64,000 nt of DNA from a virus, in IMG/VR virus record IMGVR_UViG_3300042564_002819, positions 202,025 to 266,024 of that record; one strand, 5' to 3'. Positions within the stretch are counted from its first letter, which is position 1, and every line of letters starts with the position of its first letter. This document shows, piece after piece, positions 8,430 through 14,284 of this stretch. The notes beneath the pieces are model-generated. The model saw only the letters and a program-made list of their open reading frames with translations. It did no database searches and had not been told where the DNA came from. The position numbers and the translations under genes were made by a program.

Positions 8430-8750
8430 CCTGCCCTACGGGCAGTACCGGTACCCCGGAGGGGTACTCGTATGATAAAAAAATTTGCTGCAAAAAAAAT
8501 TACAGGAGTACTTACAGTACCACGGTGGTCAGTTTTTGGCCCAAGGGGTTCCTGGGTTGTAAAAAAATTCTGCCGAGAAAATTTATATAGAAGTACTTAC
8601 AGTTTCAGGGTGGTGATTCGGCAACCCCAGGTTTGGCGTAGCGTGGGGGAAAGATTTGGCTGCCGCTGCGTTAAAAACTGTGTCAAGCATAAAACGCATA
8701 CGACCCCCCCGAGAAAAAAATATTTTTTTTATTTTACTATACGACACTTG
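8430..8750. other. Non-coding interval with hairpins and an 85-bp tandem repeat
   Basis: Contains CTGCCC-tac-GGGCAG (8430-8444) and GTACCCC-gga-GGGGTAC (8451-8467) hairpins and then the tandem repeat at 8475-8640. I see no gene: the frames open here lack a start site and normal composition. Confidence 0.5.
8475..8640 (+). repeat. Degenerate tandem repeat, period 85 bp
   Basis: Two units share AAAAAAATT near the start, then AGTACTTACAGT (8507-8518 and 8592-8603), then GGGTGGTGATTC-like sequence. Offsets agree at 85 bp. The conserved core AGTACTTACAGT suggests a protein site or structured RNA. Confidence 0.6.
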
Positions 8751-8763
8751 ACAAAAGTATTTT

Positions 8764-8794
8764 TGTTAGTGCAAGCACAGCACTTGCACTAACA
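8764..8794. repeat. Dyad D1 of the GTGCAAG family
   Basis: TGTTAGTGCAAG / CTTGCACTAACA, 12-bp arms, 7-nt centre. Related to dyads at 9705, 9805, 10075, 10491 and 10762. Confidence 0.75.
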
Positions 8795-8805
8795 GTTAGC
8801 TTATG

Positions 8806-9168
8806 TTACGCTGCGTGTTGTTGCTGTGCAACACTAGCGTTTTTGTATGCTTGCAACACTTGCAAAGCACTATGCAAGCAAAAATTAGTGTGTTGCTGTG
8901 CATACTTTTGTTTGCTTTGTGCAACAAGTATTGCAGCATTAATTGCGTGTTGCATGTTGTGCTGTGTTGCACATTTGCAAACATGTGCTGTGCAAGTGCA
9001 GCGTGTAGCATTGTTTGCTTGTGCAGCATAGTGCATGTTAAGCTGCATAAGTGCAACACTGTGCTGCACATAAGCTTTTGTTGCATTGTATTTGTAATAG
9101 TTAGCTTTTGCAGTGCTGTTATGCTGCGTTTGCTTTTTTGCGTAAGTGTTAAGCAAGTTGTTAAGCAT
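8806..9168 (-). CDS. Possible 120-aa protein without D, E, G, P or W
   Basis: Open frame read from ATG at 9168, with a promoter-like TTGCAT-17-TAAACA at 9206-9234. The product is helical-looking (for example HAINAAILVAQSKQKYAQQH) and rich in A, Q, N, H, K. Codon choice (GCA, AAC, CAG, CTT, AGC) matches the neighbouring genes. Against it: a sequence without GA or GG cannot contain a Shine-Dalgarno site or a TGA stop, so long frames arise easily. Basic, with no acidic residue. Real gene or by-product is open. Confidence 0.35.
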   Translation of the reverse strand: MLNNLLNTYAKKQTQHNSTAKANYYKYNATKAYVQHSVALMQLNMHYAAQANNATRCTCTAHVCKCATQHNMQHAINAAILVAQSKQKYAQQHTNFCLHSALQVLQAYKNASVAQQQHAA

Positions 9169-9205
9169 GTTGTGCTACTTTGCTGTTTGTGTTGCTGTTA
9201 CATAC

Positions 9206-9234
9206 TGTTTACAGTATTGCGTTAGCTAATGCAA
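9206..9234 (-). promoter_or_regulatory. Possible promoter of 8806-9168 frame
   Basis: TTGCAT, 17 bp, TAAACA. Spacing fits the block's other promoters; -10 is imperfect. Confidence 0.35.
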
Positions 9235-9312
9235 GTAAAATAACGCATAATAAAATTGCTTTATTAGTGCAAACAACGCAATATTATTACGTGCTTTTTT
9301 TGCATTTTGTTG

Positions 9313-9341
9313 TTGCGTTTGCTGTGCTGTGCTGCTATACA
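9313..9341 (+). promoter_or_regulatory. Promoter of the + strand gene at 9379
   Basis: TTGCGT, 17 bp, TATACA; one of few + strand promoters in the minus block. Confidence 0.6.
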
Positions 9342-9378
9342 GTATGCATACAGCAACTAACAGCAAAGTGTAACACAC

Positions 9379-9681
9379 ATGCAATACGCAAACTATGCTA
9401 GCGTTGTTAACGCTATTAACTGTTATGACGACACTGTGCTTCGTGAAGCACAGCAGCTTGCACTAGCTATAGCACAGCACAACGAAGACTACTGCACAGA
9501 CAGCTTGTTTGACGCAGTTAACGAAAGCGTTGACGACTTGGGTATGCAAGCTTGTTGGCAGCACACGGAAATGCGTAGTGCAATTGAACAGTATAACGAC
9601 GAGTGCTACAGCACAGCAATTTACGAGCTTGTAATTGCAATGCTAAAGCGTAGCTCAGCATACGAGCAAGCGTTTACGTAA
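9379..9681 (+). CDS. Small acidic phage protein, unknown function
   Basis: 100 aa (MQYANYASVVNAINCYDD at the start), acidic and probably all-helical, with five cysteines. It is the only clear + strand gene between 7.2 and 25.6 kb. Promoter TTGCGT-17-TATACA lies upstream; the leader falls in the GA/GG-free zone and so has no ribosome-binding site. In the gene itself GA appears where Asp/Glu need it, but CC is absent and TC nearly so. The dyad at 9705 follows the stop. Confidence 0.55.
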   Translation: MQYANYASVVNAINCYDDTVLREAQQLALAIAQHNEDYCTDSLFDAVNESVDDLGMQACWQHTEMRSAIEQYNDECYSTAIYELVIAMLKRSSAYEQAFT

Positions 9682-9704
9682 CGCAAGCTTTTAAAAAAAA
9701 CAAG

Positions 9705-9732
9705 CACAGTGCAAGTGTAAGCTTGCACTGTG
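9705..9732. repeat. Dyad D2 of the GTGCAAG family
   Basis: CACAGTGCAAG / CTTGCACTGTG, 11-bp perfect arms, 6-nt centre, 23 nt after the stop of the + strand gene. An A8 run precedes it. Confidence 0.75.
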
Positions 9733-9750
9733 TCGTCGTTTGTGCAGTTT

Positions 9751-9802
9751 GTTATTTTGTTATTTTGTTATTTTGGGGCGGGCCGGGGGATAGAACTTGG
9801 GG
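9751..9802 (+). other. Triple 8-bp repeat followed by a G-quadruplex-type motif
   Basis: GTTATTTT three times in tandem (9751-9774), then G-runs at 9775-9778, 9780-9782, 9785-9789 and 9799-9802 with loops of 1, 2 and 9 nt. Striking because its surroundings almost lack GG. Confidence 0.6.
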
Positions 9803-9804
9803 TA

Positions 9805-9839
9805 GCTAGTGCAAGCATTACACTTGCACTGGCTGTTTT
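9805..9839 (+). terminator. Dyad D3 with + strand T-run
   Basis: GCTAGTGCAAG / CTTGCACTGGC followed by TGTTTTTTT: a good + strand terminator for the gene at 9379, placed at the 3' end of the opposing gene. Confidence 0.6.
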
Positions 9840-9840
9840 T

Positions 9841-10023
9841 TTACAGTTTGTTTATGCGGCGCAGGCAGTAGGCGAATTGACGTGCAGGACGGGTGCGAGT
9901 GCTAATAGACATGCTGTTAGCATAGTATTCGTAAACTTCGTTATAAAGGGCTCCGGAGCTGTCAAGTTCTTTTGTTTGTTTGTATACTGCAAGTTCCTGC
10001 TTTGCTGCGTTGCTAAGTTCCAT
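9841..10023 (-). CDS. Small phage protein, unknown function
   Basis: 60 aa, MELSNAAKQELAVYKQTKEL at the N-terminus and a basic C-terminal third (STRTRPARQFAYCLRRINKL). AAAAAGGAAAC gives a good ribosome-binding site 9 nt before ATG. Own promoter TTGCAC-17-TATACA. Likely a helical DNA- or protein-binding early protein, which is inference. Confidence 0.6.
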   Translation of the reverse strand: MELSNAAKQELAVYKQTKELDSSGALYNEVYEYYANSMSISTRTRPARQFAYCLRRINKL

Positions 10024-10055
10024 TTTGCAGTTTCCTTTTTGCTGTTTGTTTGTAT

Positions 10056-10084
10056 TGTATAGCAGCTTGTATTAGCTAGTGCAA
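10056..10084 (-). promoter_or_regulatory. Early promoter with -35 inside dyad D4
   Basis: TTGCAC, 17 bp, TATACA, for the gene 9841-10023. Confidence 0.7.
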
Positions 10085-10106
10085 GCATTATTTTACTTGC
10101 ACTAGC
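10075..10106. repeat. Dyad D4 of the GTGCAAG family
   Basis: 11-bp perfect arms GCTAGTGCAAG / CTTGCACTAGC around CATTATTTTA. The whole 32-bp element is identical to that at 10762-10793. Confidence 0.85.
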
Positions 10107-10111
10107 AATTA

Positions 10112-10122
10112 ACAGCGGGGCC
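10112..10122 (+). repeat. Oriented 11-mer ACAGCGGGGCC, copy 1
   Basis: Just beyond the stop of the minus gene at 10139. Its wider context (CCTTAGTAGACCCGTTTGTT) resembles copy 7. Confidence 0.85.
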
Positions 10123-10138
10123 TTAGTAGACCCGTTTG

Positions 10139-10438
10139 TTACAAAACACAGTATTCCGTTTGAGGAACAAGTTCGTTTTCCTCAATGTAACGCAACACGC
10201 TAACAAACTGCTCCCGCATGTCAGTGTCAAAATACACAATTGTCGTGTGCAGTTCAACAGCGTCGCTCGTTGCAATAAACGAAGCAAGTGCGTCAGCAGC
10301 ACGGGCAATGTCGTTTGCAAACATTGCAATGTGTTCCTGAGGAATTGCAGTTGCAAAATAGTTTTGCGTGTAAGCTGCAATAGCGTCACGCATTGCTTTT
10401 ACAGTGTAAAACTTACGCAGCACAGTCATTTTACGCAT
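10139..10438 (-). CDS. Small phage protein, unknown function
   Basis: 99 aa, MRKMTVLRKFYTVKAMRDAI at the N-terminus. GAGGGA lies 8 nt before ATG. The sequence has an AIAAYTQNYFATA helix, an alanine-rich helix and an acidic C-terminus. Own promoter TTGCAC-17-TATACA. No recognised family. Confidence 0.65.
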   Translation of the reverse strand: MRKMTVLRKFYTVKAMRDAIAAYTQNYFATAIPQEHIAMFANDIARAADALASFIATSDAVELHTTIVYFDTDMREQFVSVLRYIEENELVPQTEYCVL

Positions 10439-10471
10439 TGTGTATTCCCTCTATGCGTTGCTTATGTGTAC

Positions 10472-10500
10472 TGTATAGCAGACAGTGTCGGCTAGTGCAA
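10472..10500 (-). promoter_or_regulatory. Early promoter with -35 inside dyad D5
   Basis: TTGCAC, 17 bp, TATACA, for the gene 10139-10438. Confidence 0.7.
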
Positions 10501-10531
10501 GCACAAAATGCACTTGCACCGGCAGTTTTTT
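10491..10531 (+). terminator. Dyad D5 with + strand T-run
   Basis: GCTAGTGCAAG / CTTGCACCGGC then AGTTTTTT. Serves as -35 region on the minus strand and terminator-like hairpin on the plus strand. Confidence 0.55.
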
Positions 10532-10709
10532 AGTCTTGCAATTGCAATTGCAATGTGTTAAGCTTTTGCAGTGCAGCGTCTTCTTCTGCTAGTGCAAGCT
10601 TATAAACTGCATAGCTGCCGCCTTGCATAGCTTCTGCTCGGCACTGTGCAGTAAGTGCTACAGCGTTTGCGTAACGCTTTTGTGCATTAGCAAGTTTTTT
10701 GTTTTGCAT
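10530..10709 (-). CDS. 59-aa helical phage protein
   Basis: MQNKKLANAQKRYANAVAL at the N-terminus, LAEEDAALQKLNTLQLQLQD at the end: one or two amphipathic helices, possibly a coiled coil. GGAG lies 8 nt before ATG; promoter TTGCAC-17-TATAAA upstream. Ser only as AGC and no Leu CTC, in line with the island's avoidance of TC and CC. Function unknown. Confidence 0.6.
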   Translation of the reverse strand: MQNKKLANAQKRYANAVALTAQCRAEAMQGGSYAVYKLALAEEDAALQKLNTLQLQLQD

Positions 10710-10742
10710 AGCGTGTGCTCCGTTTTGCTACGTTATGCGTTG

Positions 10743-10771
10743 TTTATAGCAGCTTGTGTCTGCTAGTGCAA
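10743..10771 (-). promoter_or_regulatory. Early promoter with -35 inside dyad D6
   Basis: TTGCAC, 17 bp, TATAAA, for the 59-aa gene. Confidence 0.7.
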
Positions 10772-10799
10772 GCATTATTTTACTTGCACTAGCAGTTTT
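10762..10799 (+). terminator. Dyad D6 with + strand T-run
   Basis: Same 32-bp element as D4, followed by AGTTTTTT. Confidence 0.6.
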
Positions 10800-10804
10800 T
10801 TGTG

Positions 10805-10996
10805 TTACGCTTCGTCTGCGTCTTCCTCAATTTGCTCCAACATAGCCGTAATGTCGTAGCCAACCGTCTGCATTGCAATAACAATCTGTTTCGCTGCTTC
10901 GTATGCATCCCAGCTTTGCACTTCGTCAGCATCCGTGCTGTCGTATGCATTAGCAGCAATTTGTGCAATGTTAGCAAACAGTTCTTCGCGTGTCAT
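10805..10996 (-). CDS. Small acidic phage protein
   Basis: 63 aa from MTREELFANIAQ; the frame stays open upstream but AGAGGGA precedes this ATG by 6 nt and the promoter lies just beyond. Acidic, all-helical, ending MLEQIEEDADEA. Acidic early proteins of this size are often DNA mimics or inhibitors of host enzymes, which is only a suggestion. Confidence 0.65.
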   Translation of the reverse strand: MTREELFANIAQIAANAYDSTDADEVQSWDAYEAAKQIVIAMQTVGYDITAMLEQIEEDADEA

Positions 10997-11028
10997 GTGC
11001 AGTCCCTCTTGTGTTGCCCTATGTGTTA

Positions 11029-11057
11029 TGTATAGCACAGCACACAGCACTTGTCAA
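11029..11057 (-). promoter_or_regulatory. Early promoter overlapping dyad D7
   Basis: TTGACA, 17 bp, TATACA for the gene 10805-10996. Confidence 0.7.
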
Positions 11058-11087
11058 GTAAAAAGTGCTGTGTGCTGCAAGTTTTTT
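11038..11087 (+). terminator. Dyad D7, 15-bp arms, + strand T-run
   Basis: Arms 11038-11052 and 11063-11077 (CAGCACACAGCACTT and its complement) then GTTTTTTT. Overlaps the -35 and spacer of the minus promoter. Confidence 0.6.
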
Positions 11088-11353
11088 TAAATATTACACG
11101 CTATAAGTGCTTCGTCAAGCATGTCGTGTACTGCACTGTCGTACGCATAGTTATACTCCGTAGCAAAATCCACGTCGCTGCTGCACATAATTGTGTCATA
11201 TTTGTTAATGTTATACTGTTTAAATGCAGCAATTATGTCGTTTGCACTATTACAAAAAACGTCAACAGTTTTATTAATACGCAGTACAATTGCGTTTGTA
11301 GCGTCGTCAAGCATTACAAAAACGTAATTAGTATTTGCTACAGTGTTTTGCAT
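11087..11353 (-). CDS. Small phage protein, unknown function
   Basis: 88 aa from MQNTVANTNYVFVMLDDAT; GAGGAGC precedes this ATG, so longer starts are rejected. Strands YVFVML and AIVLRI, then helical and acidic segments, CSSDVDFATEYNYAYDSAVHDML. Promoter TTGCAA-16-TATAAC. Left end of the compositional island lies with its upstream region. Confidence 0.6.
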   Translation of the reverse strand: MQNTVANTNYVFVMLDDATNAIVLRINKTVDVFCNSANDIIAAFKQYNINKYDTIMCSSDVDFATEYNYAYDSAVHDMLDEALIACNI

Positions 11354-11392
11354 ATTGTGCTCCTCGCATATGCTGTGTTGCTTACAAATACA

Positions 11393-11420
11393 GTTATACA
11401 CTATGCAGCACAGTTTGCAA
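11393..11420 (-). promoter_or_regulatory. Early promoter of 11087-11353 gene
   Basis: TTGCAA, 16 bp, TATAAC. Confidence 0.6.
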
Positions 11421-11480
11421 GTAACGTTTTGTTACAGTTTTAGTGCGTGTTGTAACAATACGTTATCTCCTACCTCTGCC

Positions 11481-11828
11481 TCACTCTACACCCCAGCCAC
11501 AGTATTTCTTCCCACGCACAATATCAAAAAACTCTGCACCTGCAACCGCACCAATCCAGTCGTAAATGTAGTCTCGTGCTGCCGTGTCCATCTCCCACAG
11601 CCGGTCTTCAACCAATCGCCAATCACCTTCGGCTAGCAGCACACAAACATCAAGCCCAGCACTGGCATCTCCCAACAGCATAGCTCGCATAGAACGATCC
11701 GCTGCCCAACGCTCCTGGTCCGTCCGCATCTTTTCCATTACCAGCAGTTCCACTTGAAGTGCAAGTTCCTGCCAGTTGATGTGGACAGTGCCGGTAAGAG
11801 TGGGTTCATTTACAGTTACGATAGACAT
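11481..11828 (-). CDS. Phage protein, unknown function
   Basis: 115 aa, MSIVTVNEPTLTGTVHINWQ at the N-terminus, then a helical W/D/E-rich body (QERWAADRSMRAML, DWRLVEDRLWEMD) and a C-terminal KKYCGWGVE. AGAGGAC precedes ATG. Base composition is normal again from here on, with TC and CC common. Confidence 0.65.
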   Translation of the reverse strand: MSIVTVNEPTLTGTVHINWQELALQVELLVMEKMRTDQERWAADRSMRAMLLGDASAGLDVCVLLAEGDWRLVEDRLWEMDTAARDYIYDWIGAVAGAEFFDIVRGKKYCGWGVE

Positions 11829-11862
11829 CTGTTTGTCCTCTGTGTTGCTGTCTGTTGTATGC

Positions 11863-11891
11863 TGTATACAGTGTTTTCAGCTTGGGGTCAA
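11863..11891 (-). promoter_or_regulatory. Early promoter of 11481-11828 gene
   Basis: TTGACC, 17 bp, TATACA; the -35 lies inside the end of the upstream gene. Confidence 0.7.
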
Positions 11892-12050
11892 CCCCAAACG
11901 ATCGTTTAGGATTGAATTGATTTTACGGAGGATCATGTCTTTGATGCATGGCGGCGCAGGATCGTCCTCCAGCAGCATAATTGCATCCAGCAGTTGCATA
12001 TCCGTGCAGGCCTCAAGACGAGCCAGTTCTTCAGCCATTTCTTTTTGCAT
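11877..12050 (-). CDS. 57-aa acidic helical protein
   Basis: MQKEMAEELARLEACTDMQL at the N-terminus, then LLDAIMLLEDDPAPPCIKDM, ending LGLTPS. ACAGGAG precedes ATG; promoter TTGCAT-17-TATAAC. Its last codons carry the next gene's -35 box. Helix-turn pattern with no recognised family. Confidence 0.6.
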   Translation of the reverse strand: MQKEMAEELARLEACTDMQLLDAIMLLEDDPAPPCIKDMILRKINSILNDRLGLTPS

Positions 12051-12076
12051 TGCAGTTTCTCCTGTGCTGTGCCGTT

Positions 12077-12105
12077 GTTATACAGACTGTAGGAGCCGAA
12101 TGCAA
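12077..12105 (-). promoter_or_regulatory. Early promoter of 57-aa gene
   Basis: TTGCAT, 17 bp, TATAAC. Confidence 0.65.
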
Positions 12106-12108
12106 CCG

Positions 12109-12381
12109 TTATTTTCGCCGGCCTGGGAACTGAATTACTGTGGCAGATTCTGCCACATCTGCTGGCATCAGATCACTATACAGCGGGGCCGAATCCAGTG
12201 TATAGTCTTCAACAGCCATCAGTTGTGCTGTAACATCAAATACCGTTTCCAGGTTCTCTGGGTAGCTGTCGGTACCGTATGAGTCGATGGCTGTGTTGAC
12301 CGCAGCACGTAGAGCTCGCAGCACAATCTCAGGTGCAGTGTAGCTCTCAAGAATTCTTCGCAGTTGTTCAGTAGGGTCCAC
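12109..12381 (-). CDS. Small phage protein, unknown function
   Basis: 90 aa with a GTG start; AAGGA lies 8 nt upstream. Helical N-terminal half (PTEQLRRILESYTAPEIV), acidic middle, C-terminal ATVIQFPGRRK. No promoter of its own: it follows the gene at 12439 across a strong hairpin (12402-12430). It contains the oriented 11-mer copy 2 within its codons. Confidence 0.6.
   Translation of the reverse strand: MDPTEQLRRILESYTAPEIVLRALRAAVNTAIDSYGTDSYPENLETVFDVTAQLMAVEDYTLDSAPLYSDLMPADVAESATVIQFPGRRK
12180..12190 (+). repeat. Oriented 11-mer ACAGCGGGGCC, copy 2
   Basis: Inside the coding region 12109-12381; flanked by CTATAC and GTATAG. Confidence 0.85.
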
Positions 12382-12401
12382 AATCTGTTTCCTTGGGTTG
12401 G

Positions 12402-12430
12402 AGGTGTTCGCCTACTGTGGGCGAACACCC
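12402..12430 (-). terminator. Intergenic hairpin, 11-bp stem
   Basis: GGTGTTCGCC and GGCGAACACC arms around CACAGTA between two co-directed genes. No T-run follows, so it may moderate rather than stop transcription, or protect the message. Confidence 0.5.
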
Positions 12431-12438
12431 ATTGTTGA

Positions 12439-12783
12439 TTAGTCCAGACGCGAGCCAGCGTAGGCAGTGAAGCCATAACGCTTCAGCACTTCTGCGGCAG
12501 CACGAGCACCAGCTTCTTTGGTTTCGATGTTTTGTGCACCGTGACGGCTTGGGTTCCAGCATTCGTAAGCCTTGCCGGTCCAGTCTTTGCGGAAGCCCAG
12601 AGCTTCGATATCGCGACGTTCAATCTTACCATCGCGGGTGTTGCCCTTGTGCTTGGGATAGATCGTAACCCAAGCAAAGCCACACATGCCGCGGTCTACT
12701 CCGCCCATTTGTTCAGCAAAGAACTGGTTGGCAGCATCACGGGCAGCAGTTTCAAACTCTTCGCGGATTGCAGTGGTGTCCAT
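12439..12783 (-). CDS. Conserved phage protein
   Basis: 114 aa from MDTTAIREEFETAARDAANQ; AAGGAGACC precedes this ATG. Conserved-looking centre DRGMCGFAWVTIYPKHKGNT, then RDIEALGFRKDWTGKAYECWNPS and ending YAGSRLD. I recognise this as a protein shared by diverse phages, without known function; the W-rich alpha/beta pattern suggests an enzyme or binding fold. Confidence 0.7.
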   Translation of the reverse strand: MDTTAIREEFETAARDAANQFFAEQMGGVDRGMCGFAWVTIYPKHKGNTRDGKIERRDIEALGFRKDWTGKAYECWNPSRHGAQNIETKEAGARAAAEVLKRYGFTAYAGSRLD

Positions 12784-12813
12784 CAGTGGTCTCCTTGTTT
12801 GCTCTATGCCTAA

Positions 12814-12842
12814 TGTATAGCAGATCACAGTCTCGGGGTCAA
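12814..12842 (-). promoter_or_regulatory. Early promoter of 12439-12783 gene
   Basis: TTGACC, 17 bp, TATACA. Confidence 0.75.
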
Positions 12843-12895
12843 CAGGAAAAATAACCCGCACAATCAGATTGTGCAAACCGTTTCGCATATCGTAT

Positions 12896-12906
12896 ACAGC
12901 GGGGCC
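12896..12906 (+). repeat. Oriented 11-mer ACAGCGGGGCC, copy 3
   Basis: One base beyond the stop codon of the minus gene at 12908. Confidence 0.85.
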
Positions 12907-12907
12907 A

Positions 12908-13213
12908 TCAGTTGTGGTAGGTCTTGGTTACGCGGAGAACTTCGCCATAGCAGTTGATCTCGTAGAGGTATGTCCAATGACGACGATATTCAACTTCCTG
13001 ACGGCATACACGGTAAGGATCTGGCTCTTGGTAATAAACCACAGGCGGCGGATATTCGGTTTGTGGATACACCACCTGCGGGCGTGGCGCCTTGAGTGCA
13101 TCTACTACGATTGCACCCACAATGAATCCGCCGAGGATCTTTTCGAAGTCACCTGCGTGAACGGGTGCAGCAAATCCCAGTGCCACCATTGAGGCAAGAA
13201 TCATTTTACGCAT
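12908..13213 (-). CDS. Exported small protein
   Basis: 101 aa. Signal peptide MRKMILASMVALGFAAPVHA with an AHA-G cleavage site. The mature part starts GDFEKILGGFIVGAIVVDAL (a hydrophobic helix) then a Pro/Tyr-rich linker (QVVYPQTEYPPPVVYY) and a basic/aromatic C-terminus with two cysteines. Probably periplasmic or envelope-attached, perhaps superinfection exclusion or lysis related. AAGGAGACC precedes ATG. Confidence 0.65.
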   Translation of the reverse strand: MRKMILASMVALGFAAPVHAGDFEKILGGFIVGAIVVDALKAPRPQVVYPQTEYPPPVVYYQEPDPYRVCRQEVEYRRHWTYLYEINCYGEVLRVTKTYHN

Positions 13214-13236
13214 GTTCGGTCTCCTTGTATGCTCTT

Positions 13237-13265
13237 ACAGTATATATCTTAAGAGCAGATGTCAA
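13237..13265 (-). promoter_or_regulatory. Early promoter of exported-protein gene
   Basis: TTGACA, 17 bp, TACTGT (TATACT overlaps at 15 bp). Confidence 0.6.
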
Positions 13266-13452
13266 CCCTCTTTGAACGAGCAAACCTAATTAGATCTCTG
13301 TCGACGGAGGTCAATCTTTGGACATCGTATCCAAAAGGTGTATTGACACTTTCCAATCGAGCTGCTAAGTTGGCTGCGGCATTAGCAATGGTGTCGTTCG
13401 AGGAATTCTCAGCTAGGTCTCTGAGATCTTGCATTATACTGTATAAGGTCAT
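13249..13452 (-). CDS. Small phage protein, third gene of an operon
   Basis: 67 aa from MTLYSIMQDLRDLAENSSND; AAGAAGAAA precedes ATG. Helical first half, then TPFGYDVQRLTSVDRDLIRFARSKRVDICS. No promoter of its own; it follows the membrane protein at 13503 and the lipoprotein at 13673. Function unknown. Confidence 0.55.
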   Translation of the reverse strand: MTLYSIMQDLRDLAENSSNDTIANAAANLAARLESVNTPFGYDVQRLTSVDRDLIRFARSKRVDICS

Positions 13453-13502
13453 TTTCTTCTTTTTGTTGACGGGCAGTTTAGTGTCTTGCCCAGGACACCG
13501 TC

Positions 13503-13676
13503 TCATTCGAGAGGTTCAGTGCAGTCGCAGTCCACAAACTCGTAGCGGCCTGCGTCAATCTTGGCTAGCCATTTGCCAAATCCTGTAGGATCTTCCAGTG
13601 CAATAATCAGTAGCACTATCGTAAACAACAGGAAAAAGCTCAGCAGCATATCGCGGATGTCGGCAAAAACGTTCAT
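13503..13676 (-). CDS. 57-aa single-span membrane protein
   Basis: MNVFADIRDM then a membrane helix LLSFFLLFTIVLLIIALEDP, followed by TGFGKWLAKIDAGRYEFVDC and a C-terminal DCTEPLE. Its start overlaps the lipoprotein stop (ATGA), so the pair is translated together. The GFGKWLAK and CDCTEPLE parts resemble small proteins seen in other phages. Likely inner-membrane partner of the lipoprotein, possibly in lysis or exclusion. Confidence 0.6.
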   Translation of the reverse strand: MNVFADIRDMLLSFFLLFTIVLLIIALEDPTGFGKWLAKIDAGRYEFVDCDCTEPLE

Positions 13677-13852
13677 TGGCATTCCTCTAGATTATAGTGT
13701 TCACAGTCAGCAAGGTACTCAGGATCCAATTGGGAAGCTAGGAAATTTTCGTGTGCAGCCCGGTCGGCCAATGCTTCGGCCGGTGAAGTTAATACAGGTA
13801 CGTCGCCACAAGCAGCTAACGTCAGTGCGGAAATCAACATCATCCACTTCAT
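13673..13852 (-). CDS. Small lipoprotein
   Basis: 59 aa from MKWMMLISALTLAACGDVPV: lipobox LTLAAC with the acylated Cys at residue 15. Mature part is acidic and ends DCEHYNLEECQ. AAGGG precedes ATG; promoter TTGACC-17-TATAAA upstream. The lipoprotein plus small membrane protein pair recalls phage spanin or exclusion pairs; inference only. Confidence 0.65.
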   Translation of the reverse strand: MKWMMLISALTLAACGDVPVLTSPAEALADRAAHENFLASQLDPEYLADCEHYNLEECQ

Positions 13853-13883
13853 CTGCAGGGCCCTTTCTCTTGCTCTGTATCTT

Positions 13884-13912
13884 TTTATAGCATCAAGCGA
13901 CACTGAGGTCAA
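13884..13912 (-). promoter_or_regulatory. Early promoter of lipoprotein operon
   Basis: TTGACC, 17 bp, TATAAA. Confidence 0.75.
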
Positions 13913-13915
13913 CCA

Positions 13916-14284
13916 TTACCAGACGTGAATAGAAAGACTTTCTGTGTTGTGTTTCCAGTTCATTTCTTTGCCGCCTGCTGATTCAATGCTTTTGCGGAAT
14001 GCCGTGCTGTCACGACGGCTCTTAAGCACATACCGTTGAACTTTGACTTCGGTGTGTGCAGGACGACGCTTGGTTGCAGGACGTGCAGTTTCATAGACTG
14101 CACCGTAGCTGGCAAAGTAGTCCTTGACACAGTCAACAACAGCGGCTACGGCTGTTTGGTGTGCAAACGATCCAAACACATCCGGATGACGGTCCATGGC
14201 TGCTTCTGCACGACGATTGATGTCTTCGATAGCAAACCAACTGGAGCCGACACTGTGTGTCTCTTTGGTTTCTTCCTTAATCAT
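13916..14284 (-). CDS. Phage protein, unknown function
   Basis: 122 aa, MIKEETKETHSVGSSWFAIE at the N-terminus; an alanine-rich helix AHQTAVAAVVDCVKDYFASY; basic centre (RPATKRRPAHTEVKVQRYVL) and HNTESLSIHVW at the end. Start overlaps the upstream gene by 8 nt, with GGAG inside that gene's last codons: translational coupling. Basic, perhaps nucleic-acid-binding. Confidence 0.6.
   Translation of the reverse strand: MIKEETKETHSVGSSWFAIEDINRRAEAAMDRHPDVFGSFAHQTAVAAVVDCVKDYFASYGAVYETARPATKRRPAHTEVKVQRYVLKSRRDSTAFRKSIESAGGKEMNWKHNTESLSIHVW

Larger units (their letters stand above)
8751..9427. other. Dinucleotide-restricted island (no GA, GG, TC or CC)
   Basis: Read base by base, no G is followed by a purine on either strand between the GA at 8750-8751 and the GA at 9427-9428. 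The tetramer TGCA occurs about 26 times, roughly ten times chance. The bias continues more weakly to about 11460. See findings. Confidence 0.85.

Noticed and set aside
8472-8792. 106-codon + frame in the repeat zone
   Set aside because: Poly-A/T and repeats, ends inside the GR-free zone, no family likeness.
8803-9225. Overlapping + strand open frames rich in Cys, Val and Leu
   Set aside because: The zone cannot contain TGA, so long frames arise by default; no binding site, and translations are low-complexity.
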